Source: Aneurinibacillus soli (lineage in GTDB: Bacteria; Bacillota; Bacilli; Aneurinibacillales; Aneurinibacillaceae). From it: 64,000 bases of DNA. The stretch is from positions 3,384,001-3,448,000 of the forward strand of contig NZ_AP017312.1 in NCBI RefSeq assembly GCF_002355375.1, written 5' to 3'. Position numbers and translations under genes: made by a program. Below are positions 39,828-48,191 of the stretch, piece after piece. The stretch's first letter is position 1. Every line of letters starts with the position of its first letter. A model generated the notes under the pieces. The model worked only from the letters and a program-made list of their open reading frames with translations. It had not been told where the DNA came from and ran no database searches.

Positions 39828-42224
39828 ATGACTAAACAAAACGGTTCTACGAACACGCTCGAGGAACCGAATAAAAAGAAAAAAAGTGCCTGGAAAAACA
39901 TTCTGCTTGTACTCCAGATCAGCACCATTCTCTTTTTTATGGGTGTTCTATTTGCCGGTGCAGCAGCAGCCGGTTATGTCGCATCTCTTGTTAAAGGCGA
40001 TCCGGTTCGTAGTTACGATGAGATTTATCAAAAAATCTCAGCCAATAATTTAACCGGCTTCGCATATTTTGCGGATAAGACGCTAATCGGTCAGCTCATT
40101 ACAGCCGAAGACAGGCGCCTCGTCTCACACACAGAAGTATCACCTCACCTTATTGATGCTATTATTTCTACAGAAGACAAATATTTTTATGAACACAAAG
40201 GCATTGTCCCGTCTGCGATTGCCCGAGCTGGTATCCAGCAAATGACCGGCGCCTCAGTCCAGACCGGGGGAAGTACGCTGACCCAACAGCTCGTTAAGCA
40301 AACCATTCTTTCGCCTGAGCAAACGATGCAGCGCAAATTTCGTGAGATGTTTCTTGCTCTGCGTGTGGAACGCATGTTTACAAAAGACCAAATTCTTGAT
40401 GCCTATATCAATAAGATGTATTTCGGGAAAAATGCGAATGGTTCTAACGTATATGGCGTGCAAGCAGCAGCCAAGGGAATTTTCGGAGTTGATGCAAAAA
40501 ACCTGAACATCCCGCAAGCCGCCTATCTGGCCGGTATGCTGCAAGCTCCTTCTTCGTACATCCCGTTTAAGAGCATCAAAAAGAATGGCCTTAAACTCGG
40601 CAAAGAACGTCAGAAGCTTGTATTGAGCCGCATGCTAGAAAACGGAAAAATTACAAAGCAAGAATACGATGAAGCCATTGCGTACGATATTGAGGCACAC
40701 TTAGCTAAGCCGTCGCGCAAAGCATTTGAGAAATACCCATATTTGATGATGGAAATCGAACAACGGGCAGCTGAACTGCTCGTTAAACAGGACATCGCCA
40801 AAAATCCGGAGCTTAAAAAAGAATCGTACAACAAGCTTGTTGAGGAGAAGCGGATTGCAGTTCGCCAGGGCGGGTATCACATCTACACGACCATCAACAA
40901 AAATGTGTATGAAAAAATGCAGCAGATCGCAGCAAATCCGGTAAACTTCGGACCAGACCGACCAGCTATTGATGGCAAGCCAATGCCAGAGCAAGTCGGC
41001 AGCATTCTCATCAACAACAAGACTGGCGCAATTCTCGGTATGATGGAAGGTCGTAATTTTGAAACAGAAAAAACAAATCATGTAACGGCACTTCGTCAGC
41101 CAGGTTCTACAATCAAACCGCTTGGCGTATATGGACCGGCCATTGAAGAAGGCATCATATCACCAAGTTCAACGGTAGTGGACGAAGAAACCGTCTTCCC
41201 AGGCGGCTATACGCCAAAAAATGCGAATAACACGTTTAAAGGTCCTGTTACGGTACGCGATGCGCTGAAGTGGTCCCGCAACGTTCCTGCGGTTAAAGTT
41301 TATTTCGAAACTGGCGTTCGTAAGTCACTTGGCTACGTGAAAAAAATGGGCGTAACTTCGATTGTCGACAGTGATTATTACTTACCAAGTGCACTTGGTG
41401 GCTTGACGTACGGAATCTCCGTAGAAGAGATGACGAATGCGTATGCCACATTTGCGAACGAAGGACAATTCATCGATGCCTATTTAATCCAACGCATTGA
41501 AAATAGTGAACATGAAGTCGTATATGAACACAAAGCAAAACCTGTTCAGGTATTCTCACCACAGACATCATGGCTTGTAACCGATATGCTACGAGATGTT
41601 ATCTCAAGCGGTACAGGTACACGCGTGCTCAGTTCAATCAATGGCCACGATGTAGCCGGTAAAACCGGAACAACACAGGATGAGCGTGATAAATGGTTTG
41701 TTGGCTATACGAAAGACGTATCCCTTGGCGTATGGGTTGGCTACGACAAAAAATATAAGCTGTATAAGAGCTCTTTTGAAGATGCTCAAAAAATCTGGGG
41801 GAAAGTCTTTAGTTCAGTACTCGACATCAATCCACAGCTCTCCCCTACTGAAAACGTGATGAGCAGGCCAAGCGGCACGTCAGACAAAGGAATCTATAAT
41901 GCTGATCTCGCTGCCTCCCGCAATCCGGGTTCATACGGAAAAAAAGAAGAGCCGAAAAAAGCAGAGAACAAATCCAACACCGCGCCGAATGGCCAGGATA
42001 AAACCAATGTGGATGTCAAAACACCGGATGGTACAGATACTACCCAAAATGCAGATCAACAAAAAACGGACGGTTCTAACACCACTGAGAAAAATTCAGA
42101 AACACGTCCGAAGGATCCAGATAAACCGGTCACATCCAAACCAGGACACAAAAGCGACTCAAATGCTAAACCTGAAGCTAAGAAAACAGAGCACAAAAAA
42201 GAAACTACAAAAAATGAGCAATAA
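39828..42224 (+). CDS. class A penicillin-binding protein (PBP1A family)
   Basis: A 798-aa bifunctional peptidoglycan synthase. A cytoplasmic Lys-rich tail and one membrane helix (about 24-50) are followed by a GT51 glycosyltransferase domain, with Glu116 in STEDKYFYEHKG and GGSTLTQQ at 148-155. The transpeptidase domain has SxxK as S427-T-I-K430, SRN at 483-485 and KTGTT at 612-616. Residues after about 660 are a low-complexity tail rich in Lys, Thr, Asn and Glu. All catalytic motifs are intact. ATG at 39828 follows AAGGGGG; the ten-residue upstream extension lacks an RBS. It is monocistronic, divergent from tyrS and convergent with acsA. Confidence 0.93.
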   Translation: MTKQNGSTNTLEEPNKKKKSAWKNILLVLQISTILFFMGVLFAGAAAAGYVASLVKGDPVRSYDEIYQKISANNLTGFAYFADKTLIGQLITAEDRRLVSHTEVSPHLIDAIISTEDKYFYEHKGIVPSAIARAGIQQMTGASVQTGGSTLTQQLVKQTILSPEQTMQRKFREMFLALRVERMFTKDQILDAYINKMYFGKNANGSNVYGVQAAAKGIFGVDAKNLNIPQAAYLAGMLQAPSSYIPFKSIKKNGLKLGKERQKLVLSRMLENGKITKQEYDEAIAYDIEAHLAKPSRKAFEKYPYLMMEIEQRAAELLVKQDIAKNPELKKESYNKLVEEKRIAVRQGGYHIYTTINKNVYEKMQQIAANPVNFGPDRPAIDGKPMPEQVGSILINNKTGAILGMMEGRNFETEKTNHVTALRQPGSTIKPLGVYGPAIEEGIISPSSTVVDEETVFPGGYTPKNANNTFKGPVTVRDALKWSRNVPAVKVYFETGVRKSLGYVKKMGVTSIVDSDYYLPSALGGLTYGISVEEMTNAYATFANEGQFIDAYLIQRIENSEHEVVYEHKAKPVQVFSPQTSWLVTDMLRDVISSGTGTRVLSSINGHDVAGKTGTTQDERDKWFVGYTKDVSLGVWVGYDKKYKLYKSSFEDAQKIWGKVFSSVLDINPQLSPTENVMSRPSGTSDKGIYNADLAASRNPGSYGKKEEPKKAENKSNTAPNGQDKTNVDVKTPDGTDTTQNADQQKTDGSNTTEKNSETRPKDPDKPVTSKPGHKSDSNAKPEAKKTEHKKETTKNEQ

Positions 42225-42267
42225 CACAAAAAAAAGAGACCGGAATCCCGGCCTCTTTTTTTGTGTT
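42222..42267. terminator. bidirectional terminator between the PBP and acsA genes
   Basis: ACACAAAAAAAAGAGACCGG and the matching CCGGCCTCTTTTTTTTGTGT arm make a long stem with A/T runs both ways. It serves the convergent PBP and acsA genes. Confidence 0.88.
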
Positions 42268-42283
42268 TCCTATTCTTCTTTTC

Positions 42284-44011
42284 CTAATCTTCCATCGTAG
42301 ACAAGTCACCTGTCGGCAAGCCAAGCTCCCATGCTTTCAGCACGCGGCGCATGATTTTTCCGGAACGTGTTTTTGGCAGCTTATCACGCACTTCGATCTC
42401 ACGTGGAGCCGCGTGTGCAGCAAGGCCAATTTTTACGAATTGGCGAATCTCTGCCAACAGCTCTTCTGACTCTTCATAGCCATCACGCAGCGCAATAAAC
42501 GCTTTGATAATCTCACCGCGTACCGGGTCTGGCTTACCGATTACACCGGCTTCCGCAACAGCCGGATGCTCGACGAGCTTGCTCTCCACTTCGAATGGGC
42601 CAACTCGCTCACCCGCTGTCATGATTACATCATCTACACGGCCCTGGAACCAGAAGTATCCGTCTTCATCCATATACGCCGAATCACCCGATACATACCA
42701 GCCTTCCAGTCGGAAGTACTCTTCATATTTAGCCGGATTGTTCCAGACGCGGCGCATCATAGACGGCCAGCCTGTCTTAATCGCCAGATTACCCATGCGG
42801 TTCGGCGGAAGTTCATTGCCTTCATCATCAACGATAGCCGCTACAATACCTGGGAATGGCTTGCCCATAGAACCTGGCTTCACATCCATTGTCGCATAAT
42901 TGCAGATCAGTTGTCCGCCTGTCTCTGTCATCCACCATGTATCATGAATACGCTTGGCAAAAACTTTCATGCCCCAATATACGACTTCTGGATTGAGCGG
43001 CTCTCCTACGCTGAGCACGTGACGCAAACTTGCCAGATCAAACTGCTTCACCAGCTCATCGCCCGCTCCCATCAGCATGCGGAATGCAGTTGGCGCACTG
43101 TACCATACTGTAACTTTGTATTTCTCAATTGTAGAATACCAGTCCTGCGGGCTAAAACGACCGCCACGAACAACATTCGTTGCACCATTCAGCCACGGGC
43201 CAAAGATGCCATAGGATGTGCCTGTTACCCAGCCCGGGTCCGCTGTGCACCAGTATACATCCGAATCCTGAAGATCAAGCACCCACTTGGCCGTCTGATA
43301 GTGCTGAATCATCGCATTGTGTACATGCAGTATACCCTTCGGTTTGCCTGTAGAACCAGATGTATAGTGGAGAATGAGACCATCTTCTCGGTCTACCCAC
43401 TCGATCTCGAAATCAGCAGAAGCCTGCTCCATTTCTTTCTCGTAGCTGATCTGACCTTCAGCGAGTTCGCCATCTTCTCCGAACAGAATAACGTGCTTAA
43501 GAGCTGGAAGCTCACTAACCGGAACGCGTGACAAAAGCGCCGGTGTGGTAATAATGGCCACCGCCCCGCTGTCTTCAAGACGATCGCGTACCGCACCCTC
43601 CATGAACGCTTCAAATAATGGGCCGACAATCGCACCTACTTTGATCGTACCAAGAACGCTTACATAAAGCTCCGGTGTACGCGGCATAAAAACAAATACA
43701 CGATCACCTTTCTGAATGCCGTATTTTCGGAGAACATTACCGAACTTGTCAGAGAGCGCTTTCAATTCTTCAAATGTATATTGTTCATCACGTGATGCAT
43801 CGCTGTAATAAAGAGCTGTTTTATTTTTGAGAGGGGTATCCACATGACGGTCGATTGCTTCATACGCCATGTTTACCTTATTTGTTGTGTGCCAGCTAAA
43901 TTGCTTTTCAACATCTTCCCACGCAAAGTTCTTGTATGCTTCTTCATATGCTGGCATATTGTATCCTTCACCTGTAACCGGAAACACTTTCTTTTGGATC
44001 ATCTCGTTCAT
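42284..44011 (-). CDS. acsA: acetyl-CoA synthetase
   Basis: A 575-aa adenylate-forming enzyme close in length to B. subtilis AcsA (572). The P-loop motif is LILHYTSGSTGKPKGILHVHN, the A8 region DVIMTAGERVGPFEVE, and the C-terminal lysine lies in LPKTRSGKIMRRVLK, the residue acetylated by AcuA and deacetylated by AcuC in B. subtilis. It converts acetate, ATP and CoA to acetyl-CoA. ATG at 44011 follows GAGGAG. It is divergent from acuABC, as in B. subtilis, and has a strong promoter (44099-44128) with a cre-like site just past the start point. Confidence 0.95.
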   Translation of the reverse strand: MNEMIQKKVFPVTGEGYNMPAYEEAYKNFAWEDVEKQFSWHTTNKVNMAYEAIDRHVDTPLKNKTALYYSDASRDEQYTFEELKALSDKFGNVLRKYGIQKGDRVFVFMPRTPELYVSVLGTIKVGAIVGPLFEAFMEGAVRDRLEDSGAVAIITTPALLSRVPVSELPALKHVILFGEDGELAEGQISYEKEMEQASADFEIEWVDREDGLILHYTSGSTGKPKGILHVHNAMIQHYQTAKWVLDLQDSDVYWCTADPGWVTGTSYGIFGPWLNGATNVVRGGRFSPQDWYSTIEKYKVTVWYSAPTAFRMLMGAGDELVKQFDLASLRHVLSVGEPLNPEVVYWGMKVFAKRIHDTWWMTETGGQLICNYATMDVKPGSMGKPFPGIVAAIVDDEGNELPPNRMGNLAIKTGWPSMMRRVWNNPAKYEEYFRLEGWYVSGDSAYMDEDGYFWFQGRVDDVIMTAGERVGPFEVESKLVEHPAVAEAGVIGKPDPVRGEIIKAFIALRDGYEESEELLAEIRQFVKIGLAAHAAPREIEVRDKLPKTRSGKIMRRVLKAWELGLPTGDLSTMED

Positions 44012-44075
44012 CAAATCAAGCTCCTCTCCCTCAATAATACATTTTTATTCCTGTACGGACTGCATACTCCTTGTT

Positions 44076-44091
44076 ATGAAAGCCTTTTCTT
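44076..44091. promoter_or_regulatory. cre-like site at the acsA transcription start
   Basis: ATGAAAGCCTTTTCTT matches the cre consensus except for CC in place of the central CG. It is immediately downstream of the acsA -10 box, where CcpA would block transcription. In B. subtilis acsA and acuABC are CcpA-repressed. Confidence 0.4.
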
Positions 44092-44098
44092 GTTTTAG

Positions 44099-44128
44099 AT
44101 TATATCAAATAGTCTGTCTTATTTGCAA
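44099..44128 (-). promoter_or_regulatory. acsA promoter
   Basis: TTGCAA and TATAAT on the minus strand, 18-nt spacing, with an extended -10 (TGATATAAT). Confidence 0.8.
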
Positions 44129-44242
44129 TCCCTAGCTTTTTCTGGAATTCTTCAATGAAAGGTAACGGCTTTTTCATTGTTTTTGTGATATGGGAATAAC
44201 AGATAAAACTGTTATATTACAGAGATAGGTGTGTGGAGAATC

Positions 44243-44875
44243 ATGAAGCATGATAAAACGTATTATGAATTAATCTGCAAGAAACCATCTGGAATGCTTA
44301 CACTGGAAGGACCTGTTACGTCAGAGCGTATTCTTTCTCTCTCCATGGACGAAGGACTAAAAGCTTTTCGAAGGCCACATGAACAGCAAAAAGCACTTGC
44401 AAAAATTGCTGCTCTTCCAGAAGGCCGCATCATTCTCGCCGTCTCCGAAGGAATCATTATTGGATATGTCACCTTTCTATATCCCGACCCTATGGAGCGC
44501 TGGTCGCAGGCAAATATGGACAATCTCCTTGAACTCGGAGCCATTGAGGTATCCCCTCGCTTCCGCAAACAGCATGTCGGGGAGGATATGCTCGCACTCG
44601 CTTTCCGCGATGATGCAATGGACGATTATATTGTATTTACAACCGAATATTATTGGCACTGGGATCTGAAAGGAACCGGACTTGACGTATGGGATTATCG
44701 TAAAATCATGGAGAAAGTAATGGCATCTATCGGCCTGCAATGGTTCGCAACAGATGATCCGGAGATTTGTTCTCATCCGGCTAACTGTATGATGGCCCGC
44801 ATCGGATCACGCATTTCGCTGGACTCTATGGAGGCTTTTGATCGTATTCGTTTTCAAAATCGTGCTATGTATTAA
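44243..44875 (+). CDS. acuA: AcuA, protein acetyltransferase controlling AcsA
   Basis: A 210-aa GNAT-fold protein, the same length as B. subtilis AcuA. The acetyl-CoA-binding region is ELGAIEVSPRFRKQHVGEDML (about 100-120), and the tail with HWDLKGTGLDVWDYRKIMEKVM is typical of the family. It acetylates the C-terminal lysine of AcsA and switches it off. ATG at 44243 has GTGGAG four nt upstream; an outer GTG adds four residues but lies in that RBS. It is first in the acuABC operon, divergent from acsA. Confidence 0.93.
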   Translation: MKHDKTYYELICKKPSGMLTLEGPVTSERILSLSMDEGLKAFRRPHEQQKALAKIAALPEGRIILAVSEGIIIGYVTFLYPDPMERWSQANMDNLLELGAIEVSPRFRKQHVGEDMLALAFRDDAMDDYIVFTTEYYWHWDLKGTGLDVWDYRKIMEKVMASIGLQWFATDDPEICSHPANCMMARIGSRISLDSMEAFDRIRFQNRAMY

Positions 44876-44948
44876 AAATTTCTTTCTATTCTCCCTCGAT
44901 ATGGAATAAAATGATAGATAAAAAGAGAGCTAAGGGGAGGATCGCACC

Positions 44949-45599
44949 ATGCTTGTGGAAGATATCATGAAACGTGACGTTATTACGGTCGCACCGACAG
45001 ATTCCATTCGTCTTGCACTTCTGAAAGTTCATCAATATCGCATTCGCCATATTCCGGTTGTGGAAGATGGCAAGCTGGTTGGCATTATTTCAGATCGAGA
45101 TGTACGCGACGCATGTCCATCTATCATTAGCGCACCGCATGACGACGATGATCAAATCATGAATACAGCTGTATCCACCATTATGCGCAAAGATGTCATT
45201 ACCGCTCATCCGCTCGATTTTGTAGAAGAAGCTGCACTTGCTCTTTACGATAACCGCATCGGTTCTCTTCCCGTTGTCACTGATCGTGATGAATTGATGG
45301 GAATTTTGACAGAAACGGATATTCTTTATACCCTTGTCGAATTAATGGGTGTACATTACCCGAGCTCTCACATCGAAGTAGAAGTAGACGATCAGATCGG
45401 CATACTAGCTGATGTCTCCAACATTTTTAAAGAAGCAAGCTGCAGTGTCACAAGCGTACTCGTTTTCCCTGGAAAGCATCTTGGAAAAAAGAATCTGGTT
45501 TTCCGTGTACAAACCATTAATCCGCGCCATGTAACTGACAAAATTGAAGAGGCTGGTTATCATGTCGTCTGGCCTCGGAAGTTAGAGGAATTGTCATGA
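44949..45599 (+). CDS. acuB: AcuB, CBS-CBS-ACT protein of the acetoin/acetate operon
   Basis: A 216-aa protein with two CBS domains (about 1-60 and 75-135; MLVEDIMKRDVITVAPTDSIRLAL and VSTIMRKDVITAHPLDFVEEAALALYDNRIGSLPVV) and a C-terminal ACT domain (about 138-214). B. subtilis AcuB has the same build and length. CBS pairs usually bind adenine nucleotides; the molecular role of AcuB is not settled. The ATG follows AAGGGGAGGAT. Its TGA overlaps the acuC start (ATGA). Confidence 0.93.
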   Translation: MLVEDIMKRDVITVAPTDSIRLALLKVHQYRIRHIPVVEDGKLVGIISDRDVRDACPSIISAPHDDDDQIMNTAVSTIMRKDVITAHPLDFVEEAALALYDNRIGSLPVVTDRDELMGILTETDILYTLVELMGVHYPSSHIEVEVDDQIGILADVSNIFKEASCSVTSVLVFPGKHLGKKNLVFRVQTINPRHVTDKIEEAGYHVVWPRKLEELS

Positions 45600-46753
45600 A
45601 AAGAAAAACTGCGTTTATTCATAGCAACGACTACTTGAACTACAATTTTAATGACGACCATCCATTCAATCAGAAGCGCATCGCGATGACAATTGATCTG
45701 CTGCGTATGATGAATCTGCTCGAAGACAGCGATTTAGTCGCACCGCGCATGGCGGAAGATGAAGAATTGGCCCTTATTCATGATCGCCAGTATATCGAGG
45801 TTGTAAAAGAAGCCGGGCATGCCGAACAAACACCAGCACTTGCCGCAAGCTTCGGCATCGGGACCGAAGACTGCCCGGCTTTTGTAAATATGCATGAAGC
45901 GACAGCGCTTGCAGTCGGCGGCACATTGCGCGCTGCTGAGCTTGTTATGGCAGGAGAGTACCAGCATGCCGTCAATCTGGCAGGGGGACTGCATCATGGG
46001 TTCCGCGGGCGTGCCTCCGGCTTCTGCATTTACAATGACTGCTCGGTTGCAATTGCCTATCTGCGTCAGAAATACGATGCTCGTGTGTTGTATATTGATA
46101 CCGATGCACACCATGGAGATGGTGTGCAGTGGGCTTTTTATGATGATCCAAATGTGCTTACTCTTTCTTTCCATGAAACCGGAAAGTATCTGTTCCCCGG
46201 CACCGGCAACATTACAGAGCGGGGAGATGGACAAGGATATGGCTTCTCGGTAAATGTACCGCTTGATGCATTTACCGAAGACGATTCATGGCTGGAAGCA
46301 TATTACGCGGTTCTGCCTACTGTCGCACGCGGCTTTAAGCCTGATATTATCGTGACACAAAACGGTTGTGATGCCCATACGTTCGATCCGCTCACCCACC
46401 TATCGACGACAATGCGCATCTATCAAGAAGTTCCACGCCTTGCTCGTGATCTTGCGGACGAGCTTTGTGATGGTCGCCTGATTGCAACAGGCGGCGGTGG
46501 GTATGATATCTGGCGGGTTGTCCCGCGCGCATGGAGCCTACTGTGGGCAGAACTGTCCGGACAGGACGTTCCGCAGGATACACGGATTCCGCAAACATGG
46601 ATTGATAAGTATCAGGCAGAAAGCCCGGTACAACTCGCACCAACGATGTTCGATCCAGAAGGGATTTTCCCTGACATTCCACGCCGTCCAGAGATTACGA
46701 CGAAAAACAAGAATACGGTTGAAAAAGCCCTGCTTTATTGTCCAAAAGGGTAA
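45596..46753 (+). CDS. acuC: AcuC, class I/II-type deacetylase acting on AcsA
   Basis: A 385-aa arginase-fold deacetylase (B. subtilis 387). Zinc-site and catalytic motifs are AGGLHHGFRGRASGFCIYND (tandem His), VLYIDTDAHHGDGVQ (Asp/His ligands), FHETGKYLFPGTG and ATGGGGYDIWRVVPRAW. It removes the acetyl group that AcuA places on AcsA and so restores activity. It overlaps acuB by 4 nt. Its stop is followed at once by a terminator and then by a long self-complementary repeat element. In B. subtilis motPS follow; here they are absent and mtnN-ccpA follow on the other strand. Confidence 0.94.
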   Translation: MKRKTAFIHSNDYLNYNFNDDHPFNQKRIAMTIDLLRMMNLLEDSDLVAPRMAEDEELALIHDRQYIEVVKEAGHAEQTPALAASFGIGTEDCPAFVNMHEATALAVGGTLRAAELVMAGEYQHAVNLAGGLHHGFRGRASGFCIYNDCSVAIAYLRQKYDARVLYIDTDAHHGDGVQWAFYDDPNVLTLSFHETGKYLFPGTGNITERGDGQGYGFSVNVPLDAFTEDDSWLEAYYAVLPTVARGFKPDIIVTQNGCDAHTFDPLTHLSTTMRIYQEVPRLARDLADELCDGRLIATGGGGYDIWRVVPRAWSLLWAELSGQDVPQDTRIPQTWIDKYQAESPVQLAPTMFDPEGIFPDIPRRPEITTKNKNTVEKALLYCPKG

Positions 46754-46806
46754 AAAAGAGGCGGTTCCAGAGCCAGAACATGGCGAACGGAACAGCCTCT
46801 TTTTTC
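46753..46806 (+). terminator. terminator of acuABC
   Basis: AAAAAGAGGCGGTTCC pairs with GGAACAGCCTCTTTTT around a 17-nt loop containing AGCCAGAACATGGCG. The same loop and arm sequences recur, inverted, in the mtnN terminator at 47432-47483. Confidence 0.85.
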
Positions 46807-46822
46807 TTGGTGGAGGATTTCT

Positions 46823-47056
46823 CCAACGTGTGGTGGAGGAGCGGGATCGGGCGGAGCCTCGTCACTTCGGTACGCTCGCTACGGAGTGGGGGCTGTCCGC
46901 TCCAGGTGCCAGACGAACTCGCCCACAAAAGAGAGCCCACGATGTATTCGCATCGAAGGATTGTGGGCAAAAGCCCGTTCACCTAGCCCCTTCCGCTGGG
47001 GGGTCGCGTACAGGCGTTCCGTTGCCCCGCCCGATCCCGCTCCTAGCACACTTTGG
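46823..47056 (+). repeat. structured element, family A, copy 1
   Basis: About 234 nt that fold back on themselves. The outer arms are GGAGCGGGATCGGGCGG (46838-46854) and its exact complement (47027-47043), extended by GTGTG/CACAC and CCAA/TTGG. Inside is a second hairpin with GCCCACAA...TTGTGGGC arms, and CGATG...CATCG within it. TTCGGTACGC and GCGTACAGG could pair as another helix. It reads in the sense of acuC, directly after its terminator. Copy 2 (47181-47427) is a diverged homologue in inverse orientation. The frames across it are not credible genes. Type unknown: RNA element or palindromic mobile repeat. Confidence 0.75.
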
Positions 47057-47180
47057 TTAAACACCATCAAGCAATATCAAGAGGCTGAGCTTTGCTATGT
47101 AGGTAAAAAATAAGGAAGCCGTCTCTGGAGAAGTCAGTGGTGATCGAGCAAATACGTTCTGGCGTGCATGTTTTTTTGTA

Positions 47181-47427
47181 AATCGAAACATTGTGCGGGG
47201 AGTGGGAGAAGGGCGGAGCAAGAGAGTGCCTGTACGCGCCTACTTAGCGGAGGGAGAACAGCGAACGAGCCTTTGCCCGCAATCCTTCGATGATTCAACA
47301 TCGTAGGCCTTTCTTTGCGGGCACGTTCGCCGGGCTCCCGGAGCGGACAGTCACCGCTTCCCTGCAAGCGTACCGAAACGAACGGCTCCTCCCTTCTCCC
47401 ACTCCCTCCCCCTACACATTGTCGATT
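47181..47427 (-). repeat. structured element, family A, copy 2
   Basis: About 247 nt. Outer arms GGGAGTGGGAGAAGGG (47198-47213) and its exact complement (47391-47406), with an imperfect AATCGA.../...TCGATT extension. The inner hairpin has GCCCGCAA/TTGCGGGC arms and again CGATG...CATCGAAGGATT. Read on the minus strand it aligns with copy 1 through the whole interior (TTCGGTACGC, CTGTCCGCTCC, ATCGAAGGATTG, CGCGTACAGGC), while the outer arms differ in sequence but keep pairing. That covariation argues for a conserved fold. It lies directly after the mtnN terminator in mtnN sense. The 124 nt between the copies contain nothing I can identify. Confidence 0.75.
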
Positions 47428-47431
47428 CTAC

Positions 47432-47483
47432 AAAAAAGAGGCCTCCCGCCCGCCATGTTCTGGCTTTCGGAACAGCCTCTTTG
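47432..47483 (-). terminator. terminator of the ccpA-mtnN unit
   Basis: AAAGAGGCTGTTCC and GGGAGGCCTCTTTTTT arms (minus strand) with CAGAACATGGCGG in the loop. It is a diverged inverted copy of the acuC terminator. Confidence 0.8.
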
Positions 47484-47486
47484 CCT

Positions 47487-48179
47487 TTATATATGCTCAA
47501 GCATATTCTTCACAATATGGAAAGAACGCTCAGAAGCGAGTTTGGTGAATTCCGGGAAGTTGACATGTGCAGAGCCGTCTGCTTTATCGGACATGGCACG
47601 AATGATGACAAATGGCACTTCGTTCATATAGCATACTTGTGCCACAGCCGCCCCTTCCATTTCGGTGCAGGAACCGCTCATTGTTTCATACAGATCACGC
47701 ACGAGTTCACGGCTAGCAACGAATTGGTCGCCGGAGAGGATACGGCCTGTCCGTGTTTTACTATGAGATACTTGCTCGCTTGCTTTTACAGCTGCATCAA
47801 TCAGCTGCTGATCGGCTTTAAATATCGATACATCCGTGAACGGAATGACGCCTTTCGGAAAACCGAGTGGCGTTACGTCCATGTCATGGTGCTGGCAGTC
47901 TGTTGAGACAACAATGTCACCGATTTCAAGTTCAGGATGCAAGGCACCTGCTACACCAGTGAAGATCACAGAATCGACTCCAAATGCGTCGATCAAAATC
48001 TGAGTGCAGATGCTGGCATTTACTTTCCCAACGCCGCATTTACAAAGAACAACCTGTTTGCCTTCCCATGTTCCCTCGTAGTACGTAATGCCGGCTTTGT
48101 GTGTCTCCCCTGCAAGCTCCATGCCTTCTTTATATAATGCGATTTCTTCGTCCATCGCTCCAATAATTCCAATTTTCAT
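47487..48179 (-). CDS. mtnN: 5'-methylthioadenosine/S-adenosylhomocysteine nucleosidase
   Basis: A 230-aa nucleosidase. It begins MKIGIIGAMDEEIALYKEGM (Glu12 is a catalytic acid in the family), has GVAGALHPELEIGDIVVSTDCQHHDMD, the ribose-binding TEMEGAAVAQVCY and the catalytic Asp in IRAMSDKADGSA. It cleaves MTA and SAH to adenine and the thioribose sugar, feeding methionine salvage and methyl-cycle detoxification. The ATG has AAGGGGAAG upstream and starts 12 nt after the ccpA stop, so the two are probably co-transcribed, an unusual pairing. Confidence 0.96.
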   Translation of the reverse strand: MKIGIIGAMDEEIALYKEGMELAGETHKAGITYYEGTWEGKQVVLCKCGVGKVNASICTQILIDAFGVDSVIFTGVAGALHPELEIGDIVVSTDCQHHDMDVTPLGFPKGVIPFTDVSIFKADQQLIDAAVKASEQVSHSKTRTGRILSGDQFVASRELVRDLYETMSGSCTEMEGAAVAQVCYMNEVPFVIIRAMSDKADGSAHVNFPEFTKLASERSFHIVKNMLEHI

Positions 48180-48191
48180 CGTTACTTCCCC

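Noticed and set aside
42566-43531. 321-codon plus-strand frame opposite acsA
   Set aside because: It is antisense to acsA, with no RBS and no motif.
46482-47404. Several frames of 60-190 codons on both strands across the acuC-mtnN interval
   Set aside because: They run through the paired arms of the family A elements, overlap one another in several registers, have no convincing RBS and give Arg/Pro-rich translations typical of GC-rich repeats.
46823-47427. CRISPR array in the repeat-rich interval
   Set aside because: There are only two long self-complementary copies in inverse orientation, not short direct repeats with unique spacers, and no cas genes.
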